Positions 50,832 to 59,254 of a stretch of DNA of 64,000 nucleotides are shown here, in pieces. The translations under genes were made by a program, and so were the position numbers. The notes under the pieces are model-generated. The model made no database searches, was not told where the DNA came from, and worked only from the letters and a program-made list of their open reading frames with translations. The stretch covers positions 62,001-126,000 of the forward strand of contig CANFTB010000002.1 of NCBI GenBank assembly GCA_947449735.1, given 5' to 3'. Each line of letters starts with the position of its first letter. Within the stretch, counting starts at the first letter, position 1. The DNA comes from Chthoniobacteraceae bacterium. Lineage in GTDB: Bacteria; Verrucomicrobiota; Verrucomicrobiia; Chthoniobacterales; Chthoniobacteraceae.

Positions 50832-51743
50832 ATGTGTAACTTTACTGATTCGGAGGAGCCTTTGGTTTCCCTTCGTGGGAAGGGGGTTCTGGTGGTTGCG
50901 GGGTGCTTGGAAACCGTCAGAGGCGTGGTGGGGGCTTTGGAGGCGGAGGGGGCACATGTTCTGGTCGCTTCGGCTCAGGCTTGCGAATTGACGCAGGTGG
51001 TGGCTGGCGGCATGGGAAGCGCGTCGCCTCACTTGGTGCGCGGTCTGGTGCGCGGTTTGACTGTTGACCTGAGGAGGCACTCTGAGATCGTCCGTGTGTT
51101 TCGCTGGGTGGACGGCATGCTTCCCCGGTTGGACGCCCTAGTGAGTGTGTTGGACATCAAGGACATAGAGGACATTGCGGACATTGCGGACATGGAGGAC
51201 ATGGAGGATGGGGGGCACGGCCCGCCCGGGGGTGCAGAGCGAGGCAAAAGCTCGAACCTTTTTCAGGATGGTGATGTCGCTCTTTGGCGCGGCGCACTGG
51301 AGGAGCAGTGTTTGGCGCCTTTGGAGCTTTTGCTGGAGGCGGCCTCACGGATGCGCCTGCGCCGGGGAGGGCATCTTGTGCAAATCGGAGTGCGTTCCGG
51401 GGGGGCTCCCAGTGTGGACGCCCGGAGCAGTCCGTCGGGCTTTTCGGGAGGCGCAGGAAGGGGGGAGGGGCCGGGCGCGCGTGGACTGGCTTGGGGAATG
51501 CTAAGCCGGATGCTGGAAGCCAGACGCAAGTTTCTTGCAGGAGCGGGCGTCAGGCTGACTCTGCTTGAGGTTTTGCGAGGCGGCAGTGGCATTCATGGAG
51601 TTGCTTCATCTGCGCCGCACTTAGGTAACAGAGCAGAGGATCTTGTCTTTCAGGCGGTGCGCTCAGCTGCGCTTTACTGTCTACATGCGCCGGGATCCGT
51701 GTCGGTGGAACTTTTGAGGGTGAACGGATCTTACTGTGGCTGA
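50832..51743 (+). CDS. SDR-like hypothetical protein with degenerate active site
   Basis: 303 residues, low confidence in family. The start (LRGKGVLVVAGCLETVRGVVGALEAEGAHVLVAS) and later LDALVSV follow a Rossmann short-chain-dehydrogenase pattern, but the TGxxxGxG nucleotide loop is altered and no YxxxK catalytic pair is seen. An in-frame run of six 9-bp repeats (DIK-DIE-DIA-DIA-DME-DME) interrupts the middle, followed by a Gly-rich insert. It may be a non-catalytic or decaying paralogue. No clear ribosome site. Confidence 0.5.
   Translation: MCNFTDSEEPLVSLRGKGVLVVAGCLETVRGVVGALEAEGAHVLVASAQACELTQVVAGGMGSASPHLVRGLVRGLTVDLRRHSEIVRVFRWVDGMLPRLDALVSVLDIKDIEDIADIADMEDMEDGGHGPPGGAERGKSSNLFQDGDVALWRGALEEQCLAPLELLLEAASRMRLRRGGHLVQIGVRSGGAPSVDARSSPSGFSGGAGRGEGPGARGLAWGMLSRMLEARRKFLAGAGVRLTLLEVLRGGSGIHGVASSAPHLGNRAEDLVFQAVRSAALYCLHAPGSVSVELLRVNGSYCG
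51153..51206 (+). repeat. Six 9-bp imperfect tandem repeats (GACATxxxG)
   Basis: Six consecutive units beginning GACAT, in frame within the SDR-like gene, including two perfect pairs. They encode an acidic Asp-Ile/Met-x run. Confidence 0.9.
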
Positions 51744-52026
51744 TAAGGTAAATTGGAGGGGGCATTCCGGGGATGGGGATCGCGATGGGCTTTTTATAGC
51801 GGGCCCCCGAGGGGGGGCGTGAAAAACTCGCCGCCGGGTGAACAGCGTAACGGTAATTGAAAAGGAACAGCGCCGCTCGTTTGTCAGCGATGTTGAAGCT
51901 GGCAAAGGCGGAGGCGTTGGCGGGGTTCTGCCGAAGAGAGACTGAAGGGTGGAGGGCAATGCAGGCCGGGGTATGGTTCGACCATGGAACGATCATGGCA
52001 CGATCATTTCAAAATGCTTACATCTC

Positions 52027-52080
52027 GATCAACTCGATCAACTCGATCAACTCGATCAACTCGATCAACTCGATCAACTC
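52027..52080 (+). repeat. Six perfect 9-bp repeats (GATCAACTC)
   Basis: Six head-to-tail identical units, each with a GATC site, in non-coding DNA. Perfect identity suggests recent expansion or selection as a binding array. Confidence 0.95.
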
Positions 52081-52457
52081 GTGGCGTGCGATGGCCATGT
52101 GGGGTGACAGGGAAGGCTTCAGTGGGTGGGCGCCGCTGGGAGGGCGCCGCTGGGAGGGCATCGTCCTGGGCGCCGCCCCGCTTGAGTGGGCGACTCCACC
52201 GAGCATGGATGCGAGTGCCCGATAACAGAACGCAAGCCAGACAAAAGGTGCGTATGCCGTTTATTGGCATATATATGAAAGGCACTACAGGGGGGCTCGA
52301 AACGGAGTCATCCCAAAAACTGCTTTGATACTGGGCACCATTGAGGAGACGGCGGCCGCTTTTTCTAGCCTCCCGCAGCGGTCTCAGCATTTCGATGCCC
52401 TCGGTCTGCTCACTTGAGCGGGTTCACGGTGTCTATGAGTCGGCAGGAGCGGGGAGC

Positions 52458-52490
52458 GGGGAGGCGGGAGGCGGGAGGCGGGAGGCGGAA
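52458..52490 (+). repeat. 7-bp GC-rich tandem repeat (GAGGCGG)n
   Basis: About four units of GAGGCGG, the last diverging to GAGGCGGAAG. Non-coding simple repeat. Confidence 0.75.
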
Positions 52491-52730
52491 GATTCCGCCA
52501 GGCCTAAGTTTTGCATGGATGCGGGGTAGGATTTGGTACAAATCAACCCGTGCCTTATCTCTCTAGAAACAGGCTCCCCTGAAAGTTGCACACCGCCACT
52601 GGGGGGGGCGTGCGTTTCAGAGACGAGACAAAATCCATTTTATCAAAAGCTCCCATTTTCTGAACGGTTGTAGAGTGCCGGGCATTCCTCGAGGCAGCCT
52701 GCAACCTCTGACTTTTTTTCCGAATTCACC

Positions 52731-55700
52731 ATGCGTTCCCCTCTTTCCCTCACCACCGCCTGCGCTGTTTCTCTAGCCGCCTTTTCCGGAACCTCCACCG
52801 CCGCCGCGCTTCAAGGCGAAATCAGCTTCAACCGGGACATCCGGCCCATCCTCGCTGAAAACTGCTTTCATTGCCACGGTCCGGACCCCGGCACGCGCAA
52901 GGCGGGAATGCGATTCGATACGGCGGCGGGTCTTTTTGAAAAACGGAAGGACGACCCGGCGCCCGTGGTCCGGGGGAAGGCCACCGAAAGCGAATTGTTC
53001 AAGCGGCTCCTGAGCACAGACAAGGATGAGGTCATGCCGCCTCCGGAGGCCCACAAGCAGCTCAAGCCCGCTGAAATCGAACTTTTAAAACGCTGGATCG
53101 ACTCCGGGGCACCCTGGCAGCCGCACTGGTCCTTCATCCCTCCGCAGAAGGCGCCGCTTCCGGTTGTAAAGAACGAGGCGTGGATCCGCACTCCGGTCGA
53201 CCGGTTCATCCTGTCCAAGCTCGAAGCCTCCGGTCTAGCTCCAGCGCCAGAGGCCGAACCGCGGGTGTTTTTCCGCCGCCTACATCTCGACATCACCGGT
53301 CTCCCGCCCTCGCCGTCGCTGGTGGAGGCGTTCGTCACCGACTACGCCGCGCTCGGCGAGTCGGCGGTGTCGAATTGGATCGACCGTCTCATGCATACGG
53401 CCGCCTGGGGCGAGCACCGGGCCCGCTACTGGCTGGACGCCGCGCGCTACGGTGACACCCACGGCCTGCACATCGACAATTACCGGGAGATGTGGCTCTA
53501 CCGAGACTGGGTGATCCGTGCCTTTAACAGTAACAAGCCATTCTCCGAGTTTACAGTAGAGCAGATCGCAGGCGACCTCCTGCCTTCGCCCCGCGAGGAT
53601 CAGGTCATCGCCACCGGCTTTCAGCGCTGCAACATTACGACCGCCGAGGGTGGAACGATCGTGGAGGAAAACCTCGCTAACTACGCCGCCGACCGCGTGC
53701 AAACCATGGGCTGGGTCTATCTCGGGCTCACCATGAATTGCAGCCAGTGCCACGATCACAAGTTCGACCCCATTTCCCAGCGCGACTATTATTCGATGGC
53801 CGCTTTTTTCCGGAACACCACCCAAGGCGGCATGGATGGAAACGTGAAGGATGGAAAGGGCCCAGTCTTGGTAGTGCCCTCCGAGGCCGACCGTCCCCGC
53901 TGGAAGGCGCTTCCGGGGCTCATCACGGACGCGCGCTCCCAGCAGGGTGCCCGCCGCGCAGCTGTGAAGCCGGACTTTGAAAAATGGCAGGCCTCCGCCA
54001 GCGCCGAGTCGTTGATGGCGGACATGCCGGACCGCGATCTGGTGTTGCGCGCCCCTCTCAATGAGGGCGTCGGCGGCGAGGGGAAGGTTTTTGGAAAAAC
54101 GGAGGCGGGCTACCGCGCGACTGGGGAACTGGAATGGCTGCCCGGCGGCAACTTTGGCCCGGCGCCCCAACTCAAAGCCGGCGTGGCGTTGTCTCTTGGC
54201 GACATCGGTGACTTTGATACAAAGCAGGCGTTCAGCTACGGGGCCTGGGTGAAGGCGGGCAAGGCCGGGGTCAGCGGTGCGATTCTGGCGCGCATGGATG
54301 CAAAGGCTGCGTTCCGCGGGTACGACCTTTATCAGGAGGACCGCGCTTTCGCCGTGCACATCATCGACGCATGGACCGGCAACGCCCTCAAGGTCGCCAC
54401 TGGAAACGTGCTCAAACCCGGCTCCTGGCAGCATGTGTTCGTCACCTACGATGGTTCTGGAAAAATGGCAGGGGTGAAACTGTTTCTGGACGGCAAGGAG
54501 GAAAAGCTCAAGGCCGCTACAAACACTCTCAAGCCAGACGCTAAGATCAGCGCCAAAACGCCTCTGTTGGTCGGGCAGCGCAGCGAAGGCGCACCGTTCG
54601 TCGGCGGCTCCGTTCAGGACGTGCGCGTATACGCCCGCAGCCTGGGACTCGACGAGGTGAAGCGCCTCGCCGCGCTCCCCGCGTTGATGGGAGCGCTTGC
54701 TGTGGAATCGACGAAACGGACCGCGGCGCAGACGAACGCGCTGATGGATCACTTTTTGAACCGGCACGACAAACCGTTTCAGGAGCTTGAGACCAAGGCC
54801 CTCGCTATGGAAAAGGAGAGGGACGCAATCCGTGAACGCAGTCCCTTGACGCACATTCAGGAGGAAGTGAAGGACAAGATGCCGATGGCAAACGTCCTGA
54901 TGCGAGGCGCGTACAACAAGCTGGGCGATCAGGTGGAGGCCGTGCCGCCGGCCGCCCTGCATCCGCTCCCCGAGGGCGCTCCCAAGAACCGCCTGGGCCT
55001 CGCGCAGTGGCTCGTCGACAAGGGCAATCCGCTCACCCCGCGCGTCACGGTGAACCGTTTCTGGCAGGAGGTCTTCGGCCAGGGCCTTGTGCGCACGGCC
55101 GAGGATTTCGGCATCATGGGCGCCGCCCCGGCCAACCAGGACCTGCTCGATTGGCTCGCCGCCGACTTCCGCGACAACGGGGGCGACGTCCGGCATTTGT
55201 TCCGGATGATGCTCTCGAGTTCGGCCTACCGGCAGTCGGCCGCGGTGAGTCCGCTGAAGCTGGAGAAGGATCGTGAAAACGCCCTTCTGTCGCGCGGTCC
55301 GCGTTTCCGGATGGACGCCGAGATGGTGCGCGACTACGCGCTGACGGTCAGCGAACTGTTGTCCCAGAAAATGTACGGACCCTCGGTGAAGCCCTACCAA
55401 CCGGAGAACATCTGGGAGGTGGTCGGGCTGCCGGGCGGCAACACGCGCAACTACACCCAGGACAAGGGAGAGTCGTTGTACAGGCGCACGTTGTATTCCT
55501 TTTGGAAACGGATGGCGCCGCCGCCGAACCTTGATGTCTTCAACGCCCCGAGCCGCGAGGTCAGCTGCGTGCGGCGTGAACGCACGAATACGCCGCTGCA
55601 GGCGCTGGTGACGTTGAACGATCCGCAGTTTGTGGAGGCGGCGCGGTTTCTGGCGGAAAGCGCGCTGCGCGAGTCCGGTTCCGAAGACGGCAAGGCGCTG

Positions 55701-55934
55701 GAATACATCGTCCTCAAGGCGCTGGGCCGCGCGCCCTCGGACAAGGAAAAGTCCATCCTGCTGGCGAGCAGCAAGGACTTCCTCAAGCACTACAATGCCA
55801 AACCGGAGGACGCCGCGGCGCTTCTCGCGGTGGGGGAATTGAAGCCGTCCGGCGCGGTGCCGCCGCCCACGCTTGCGGCCTGGACGATGGTCTGCAACCA
55901 GGTGCTCAACCTCGACGAAACGCTCAACAAATAA
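52731..55934 (+). CDS. Secreted cytochrome c / DUF1549 / LamG / DUF1553 protein
   Basis: 1,067 residues. Signal peptide (1-26). A planctomycete-type cytochrome c domain (PSCyt1) has the haem motif CFHCH (Cys45, Cys48, His49). DUF1549 follows (about 140-350: TPVDRFILSKLE, FFRRLHLDITGLPPS, ARYWLDAARYGDTHG, NCSQCHDHKFDP with a second CxxCH), then a LamG-like concanavalin domain (about 430-640) and DUF1553 (about 740-1,000). These proteins are typical of Planctomycetes and Verrucomicrobia and always pair with DUF1501, which follows 2 bp later. A role in polysaccharide or sulfated-glycan breakdown is assumed for the family; not proven. Confidence 0.93.
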   Translation: MRSPLSLTTACAVSLAAFSGTSTAAALQGEISFNRDIRPILAENCFHCHGPDPGTRKAGMRFDTAAGLFEKRKDDPAPVVRGKATESELFKRLLSTDKDEVMPPPEAHKQLKPAEIELLKRWIDSGAPWQPHWSFIPPQKAPLPVVKNEAWIRTPVDRFILSKLEASGLAPAPEAEPRVFFRRLHLDITGLPPSPSLVEAFVTDYAALGESAVSNWIDRLMHTAAWGEHRARYWLDAARYGDTHGLHIDNYREMWLYRDWVIRAFNSNKPFSEFTVEQIAGDLLPSPREDQVIATGFQRCNITTAEGGTIVEENLANYAADRVQTMGWVYLGLTMNCSQCHDHKFDPISQRDYYSMAAFFRNTTQGGMDGNVKDGKGPVLVVPSEADRPRWKALPGLITDARSQQGARRAAVKPDFEKWQASASAESLMADMPDRDLVLRAPLNEGVGGEGKVFGKTEAGYRATGELEWLPGGNFGPAPQLKAGVALSLGDIGDFDTKQAFSYGAWVKAGKAGVSGAILARMDAKAAFRGYDLYQEDRAFAVHIIDAWTGNALKVATGNVLKPGSWQHVFVTYDGSGKMAGVKLFLDGKEEKLKAATNTLKPDAKISAKTPLLVGQRSEGAPFVGGSVQDVRVYARSLGLDEVKRLAALPALMGALAVESTKRTAAQTNALMDHFLNRHDKPFQELETKALAMEKERDAIRERSPLTHIQEEVKDKMPMANVLMRGAYNKLGDQVEAVPPAALHPLPEGAPKNRLGLAQWLVDKGNPLTPRVTVNRFWQEVFGQGLVRTAEDFGIMGAAPANQDLLDWLAADFRDNGGDVRHLFRMMLSSSAYRQSAAVSPLKLEKDRENALLSRGPRFRMDAEMVRDYALTVSELLSQKMYGPSVKPYQPENIWEVVGLPGGNTRNYTQDKGESLYRRTLYSFWKRMAPPPNLDVFNAPSREVSCVRRERTNTPLQALVTLNDPQFVEAARFLAESALRESGSEDGKALEYIVLKALGRAPSDKEKSILLASSKDFLKHYNAKPEDAAALLAVGELKPSGAVPPPTLAAWTMVCNQVLNLDETLNK

Positions 55935-55936
55935 TT

Positions 55937-57412
55937 ATGAACTGCAATTCACACTTGTTTCAGAACCTCCCTCCCGAGGTGAAGCTCGCGCTGACACGCC
56001 GCCAGTTTCTGGGGACCGGTGGCAGCGTTTTGGGAGCTACGGCGCTCAGTTCCTTGCTGGGGCAGGGTAACGCCCTTGGTGCGCTTGCCGGGGGTGGGCC
56101 TGCGGTTCCGCACTTCGCACCGAAGGCAAAGCGCGTGATCTACCTGCACATGGTCGGCGGTCCCTCCCAGCTGGATCTCTACGACTACAAGCCGGCCATG
56201 CGGGACATGTACGACAAGGACCTGCCCGACAGCGTCCGCAACGGACAGCGACTTACCGGGATGACCAGCGGCCAGGCGCGGTTTCCTGTCGCACCCTCGA
56301 AGTTCAACTTCGCGCAGCACGGGGGCAGTGGAATGTGGGTGAGCGAACTGCTCCCGCACACCGCGAAGTGCGTGGATGACATGGCCTTCATCCGTTCGAT
56401 GAACACCGAGGCGATCAACCACGAACCGGCCATCACCGAGATGCAGACTGGGTCGCAGATCGGCGGCAGGCCGTGCATTGGTTCCTGGCTCAGTTACGGG
56501 CTCGGTTCGGAAAACCACAACCTGCCGACCTTCGTCGTGCTGGTGGCGACTCCCACCAACCGCGAGCAGGAGCAGGCGATTTCCTCCAAGCTCTGGAGCA
56601 GCGGTTACCTTCCGGGCGAGCACGCCGGCGTCTCCTTCCGGAGCAAGGGCGATCCGATTCTTTTCATTAACAACCCTCCCGGCGTGTCTTCCGACCTGCG
56701 TCGCAGGAGCCTGGACAGCGTGAACGCAATCAACGCGCTGAACCTCCAGGCGCTGGGCGACCCCGAAACCAAGACCCGGATCGAGCAATACGAGATGGCC
56801 TTCCGGATGCAGAGCAGCGTGCCCGAGCTCACCGACTTTGCGAAGGAACCGGAGAGCGTTTTCGCGCTCTACGGCGAAGAGGCGCGCAAGCCTGGCACTT
56901 TTGCAAACTGCGCTTTGATGGCGCGGCGTCTGGTCGAACGGGGCGTGCGCTTTGTGCAGCTCTACCTCAACAACTGGGACCACCACGGCAACCTCGTGAA
57001 GCGGATGCCCTCCCAGTGCATGGACATCGACCAGGCCACCTCCGCCCTCATCAACGACCTCAAGAGCCGCGGCATGTTCGAAGACACGCTCATCATCTGG
57101 GGCGGTGAATTCGGCCGGACGATTTATTCGCAGGGCGGTTTGACGATGGAAAATTACGGGCGGGACCATCATCCCCGGTGCTTCACCATGTGGATGGCGG
57201 GCGGCGGCGTGAAGGGCGGCACCATCTACGGCGAGACGGACGACTTCTCGTACAACGTGGTGAAGGACCCGGTGAAGGTGCGCGACCTGCACGCGACCGT
57301 GCTGCACCTGCTGGGGATCGACCACGAACGCTTCACCTTCCGTACGCAGGGCTTGGATTTCAAGCTGACTGGCGTGGAGAAGGCCGAGGTCGTGCGCCAG
57401 TTGCTGGCGTAG
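55937..57412 (+). CDS. DUF1501 (sulfatase-like fold) protein with Tat signal
   Basis: 491 residues. A twin-arginine signal (TRRQFLGTGGSVLGATALSSLL) indicates export in folded form. The DUF1501 core has YLHMVGGPSQLDLYDYKP, the HEPAITEMQTG block, GVRFVQLYLNNWDHHGNL and the alkaline-phosphatase-like IIWGGEFGRT, then GRDHHPRCFTMWMAGGGVKGG. Metal-binding Asp/His positions of that fold are present. Two bases separate it from the DUF1553 gene, so they form one operon. Confidence 0.93.
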   Translation: MNCNSHLFQNLPPEVKLALTRRQFLGTGGSVLGATALSSLLGQGNALGALAGGGPAVPHFAPKAKRVIYLHMVGGPSQLDLYDYKPAMRDMYDKDLPDSVRNGQRLTGMTSGQARFPVAPSKFNFAQHGGSGMWVSELLPHTAKCVDDMAFIRSMNTEAINHEPAITEMQTGSQIGGRPCIGSWLSYGLGSENHNLPTFVVLVATPTNREQEQAISSKLWSSGYLPGEHAGVSFRSKGDPILFINNPPGVSSDLRRRSLDSVNAINALNLQALGDPETKTRIEQYEMAFRMQSSVPELTDFAKEPESVFALYGEEARKPGTFANCALMARRLVERGVRFVQLYLNNWDHHGNLVKRMPSQCMDIDQATSALINDLKSRGMFEDTLIIWGGEFGRTIYSQGGLTMENYGRDHHPRCFTMWMAGGGVKGGTIYGETDDFSYNVVKDPVKVRDLHATVLHLLGIDHERFTFRTQGLDFKLTGVEKAEVVRQLLA

Positions 57413-57729
57413 CCTTCAAGAAAACGCCCCCCAGCTTGAGATCCCGGTGTAGCACACCTTCGCAAGCCCAAAGGCCATGGCGTCGCACGCCTTCGGGAAA
57501 ATGGCCAGCAGGGTGGCGCGTGGGTATTCCTTCACCGCAATCGCCTCTCCGCCGCTTGAGCTGGGGGTCTTTCTTGGATTAAATCAGCCCCATCCCGCCG
57601 CGGGCAATTTCGCGCATAAGCGTGTGTAAGCTTCCCCTTGCGTGGGACAGGTTCTCGTTTCTGAAGTCTGAACTTCAGGAGAATTTTTGGAAGGGGCACT
57701 CTACGAGTGCGCCTGAATTTACGAGCGGA
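57413..57729. other. Convergent intergenic region
   Basis: About 315 bases between the DUF1501 stop and the minus-strand gene stop at 57730. No gene seen; it holds the hairpin at 57661. Confidence 0.5.
57661..57687 (+). terminator. Hairpin followed by T-run
   Basis: CTGAAGT, four-base loop CTGA, ACTTCAG (7-bp perfect stem), then GAGAA and five T. The orientation suits termination of plus-strand transcripts from the DUF1501 operon. Confidence 0.4.
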
Positions 57730-58941
57730 TTACTCCCGGGGAATTTCGCGGAAGTTCCAGATGACCGGCTTTTGGGTGCGGCCGTAGACCCAGTAGTTGG
57801 GGACCTGAATGGTGGTGCCCAGGTTGGCGCTGGTGGTGAGCGACCAGACGATGCTCTTCGACACGGGAAAATACGGTTCGGCACCCTTGAAACTGACGGA
57901 GAGCTTCATCTCCCTGTCGGTGCCGCCGGTCAGCACCTGGCCGGTGAACTGCACCGGTTTCGACGCCTCTTTTTCATCCTGGTCCGTCTGGACGTGCCAC
58001 GTCCCCGTCACCGTCCGCTCCTCGATTGAGATGTCGATGGTGTGCAGTGCGGCGACGGCGGCGTCGTCCTCGGGTCGGTGAAACTGGAAGCGCCGGGTCG
58101 CAGCCTTGGACGGGGCGGGCGGCTGTTCGGTCTGCTTGACGGGCTTCGGAGGCGGGGTCGTGACGGACGCGTTCTTGACCTCGGCTGCGGTGATTTTGCT
58201 GATGGCGTTCGGACGCTTTGGATTGACCGACAAGGAGCACTGAAGCGTGCCAAACCGGGGCTTGGTGCCCTCCCTCATTGTGTAGCTCAATTTAAACGCG
58301 CATGAAAACGGTCCGCTGGATCTGAAATCTGTGATTTCGCCCTTCCATTCCGAGTAGCGCTTCCAGTCGTATTTGATGTCCGCTAGCACGGCGGAACGGG
58401 ACATCGGCCGAAGTTGGTAATATTGAACCTGTTCATCAAGAAGCTGGGTGACTGCGCCGAGATTTTGATCTTGGATGCCTTTGAAAAAGGAGCGGACCGT
58501 GGCTTCGATCGAGCCCCCCTGCGCCTCGGACGCCGCCTTGACGGGAGGGGCGGATTTGGCGGCGCCCCATTTTACGTCACGAATCCTGGTCAGGTCCGTC
58601 GGTTCTCTTTGACCGGCGAGAACCTCCTCCACCATGTCCCAGACGACGACACACTCCTTACCAATGTACGCCTGAGGGGAGGCCGCCACCTTGGTCACCG
58701 ACGGCTCCGCTTCCAGAATAGCGAAGACGTTCATTTCGCCGGTTTTGCTTTGGACCAGCCAGCCCTGAAAGTTCTTCTTGCTGCCCTGAAGACGGTGCTT
58801 CCCCGGTGCGATGCCTTTGAAAACGCCCTGGAACTCGCCGGCATCAGCGTATTCCGAAAGTTGGACCGCCTGGAGCGCCGGCAGGTTGAAAAAGAACCCA
58901 ATCAAAAGGAGCAAGGGGGTGCGCTTGAATATCCGGTACAT
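57730..58941 (-). CDS. Secreted hypothetical protein with NTF2/SnoaL-like domain
   Basis: 403 residues from the ATG at 58941. Signal peptide (MYRIFKRTPLLLLIGFFFNLPALQA). Residues ~145-255 resemble an NTF2/SnoaL-type fold (EATVRSFFKGIQDQNLGAVTQLL, VQYYQLRPMSRSAVLADI). A Pro/Lys linker precedes a C-terminal beta domain (FQFHRPEDDAAVAALHTIDISIEERTVTGTWHV). No catalytic motif is evident. Transcribed alone, toward the DUF1501 operon. Confidence 0.7.
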   Translation of the reverse strand: MYRIFKRTPLLLLIGFFFNLPALQAVQLSEYADAGEFQGVFKGIAPGKHRLQGSKKNFQGWLVQSKTGEMNVFAILEAEPSVTKVAASPQAYIGKECVVVWDMVEEVLAGQREPTDLTRIRDVKWGAAKSAPPVKAASEAQGGSIEATVRSFFKGIQDQNLGAVTQLLDEQVQYYQLRPMSRSAVLADIKYDWKRYSEWKGEITDFRSSGPFSCAFKLSYTMREGTKPRFGTLQCSLSVNPKRPNAISKITAAEVKNASVTTPPPKPVKQTEQPPAPSKAATRRFQFHRPEDDAAVAALHTIDISIEERTVTGTWHVQTDQDEKEASKPVQFTGQVLTGGTDREMKLSVSFKGAEPYFPVSKSIVWSLTTSANLGTTIQVPNYWVYGRTQKPVIWNFREIPRE

Positions 58942-59254
58942 TGCGTGGGAATCTATGAGGCACACGGCGGCAGGCTAGCCTGAAATCAAAGATGGAAGCT
59001 GCGGCGACTCCTCGGGGCGTCAGGGTTCGAGGGGAAGGGGGCGGCTTGAAGACTCGTCGAAATAACCGGTGCGCACCACCTCCCCTCACCCGTGGAGACG
59101 CGAAACAAGGCCCAGTCGCCGGTCCCAGCATCCGTCGCGCGGGGGGATTGGGCTGGGGGCGGGAGCCGCCCCTATTGCAGGGCGATCTGGCGCGGCTTCT
59201 CGGCGAGACGTTGCGGCAGATGGACTGCCAGGAGCCCATGGGTGTGCGCCCGGG
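58942..59254. other. Intergenic region upstream of the NTF2-like gene
   Basis: About 310 GC-rich bases with no credible gene, between the NTF2-like gene start and the end of the YifB gene. It should contain the NTF2-like gene promoter. Confidence 0.4.

Larger units (their letters stand above)
51744..52730. other. Repeat-rich gene desert
   Basis: Almost 1 kb without a credible gene. ORFs such as 51857-52225 only translate the tandem repeats. It contains the GATCAACTC array, a TATGCC/GGCATA hairpin with seven-base loop at 52253-52271, a duplicated 15-bp GGGCGCCGCTGGGAG block near 52129-52158 and a (GAGGCGG)n stretch near 52458-52490. The promoter of the cytochrome-DUF1553 gene should lie at its right end. 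Confidence 0.6.

Noticed and set aside
51857-52225. Small protein with Ser-Ile-Asn repeats
   Set aside because: It is only a translation of the GATCAACTC array, with no ribosome site or conserved flanks.
53280-55790. 836-codon minus-strand ORF opposite the DUF1553 gene
   Set aside because: It mirrors a well-supported plus-strand gene; long antisense frames are expected in GC-rich codon usage and no domain is visible.
55949-57325. 458-codon minus-strand ORF opposite DUF1501
   Set aside because: Shadow of the DUF1501 gene with no start signal or domain.
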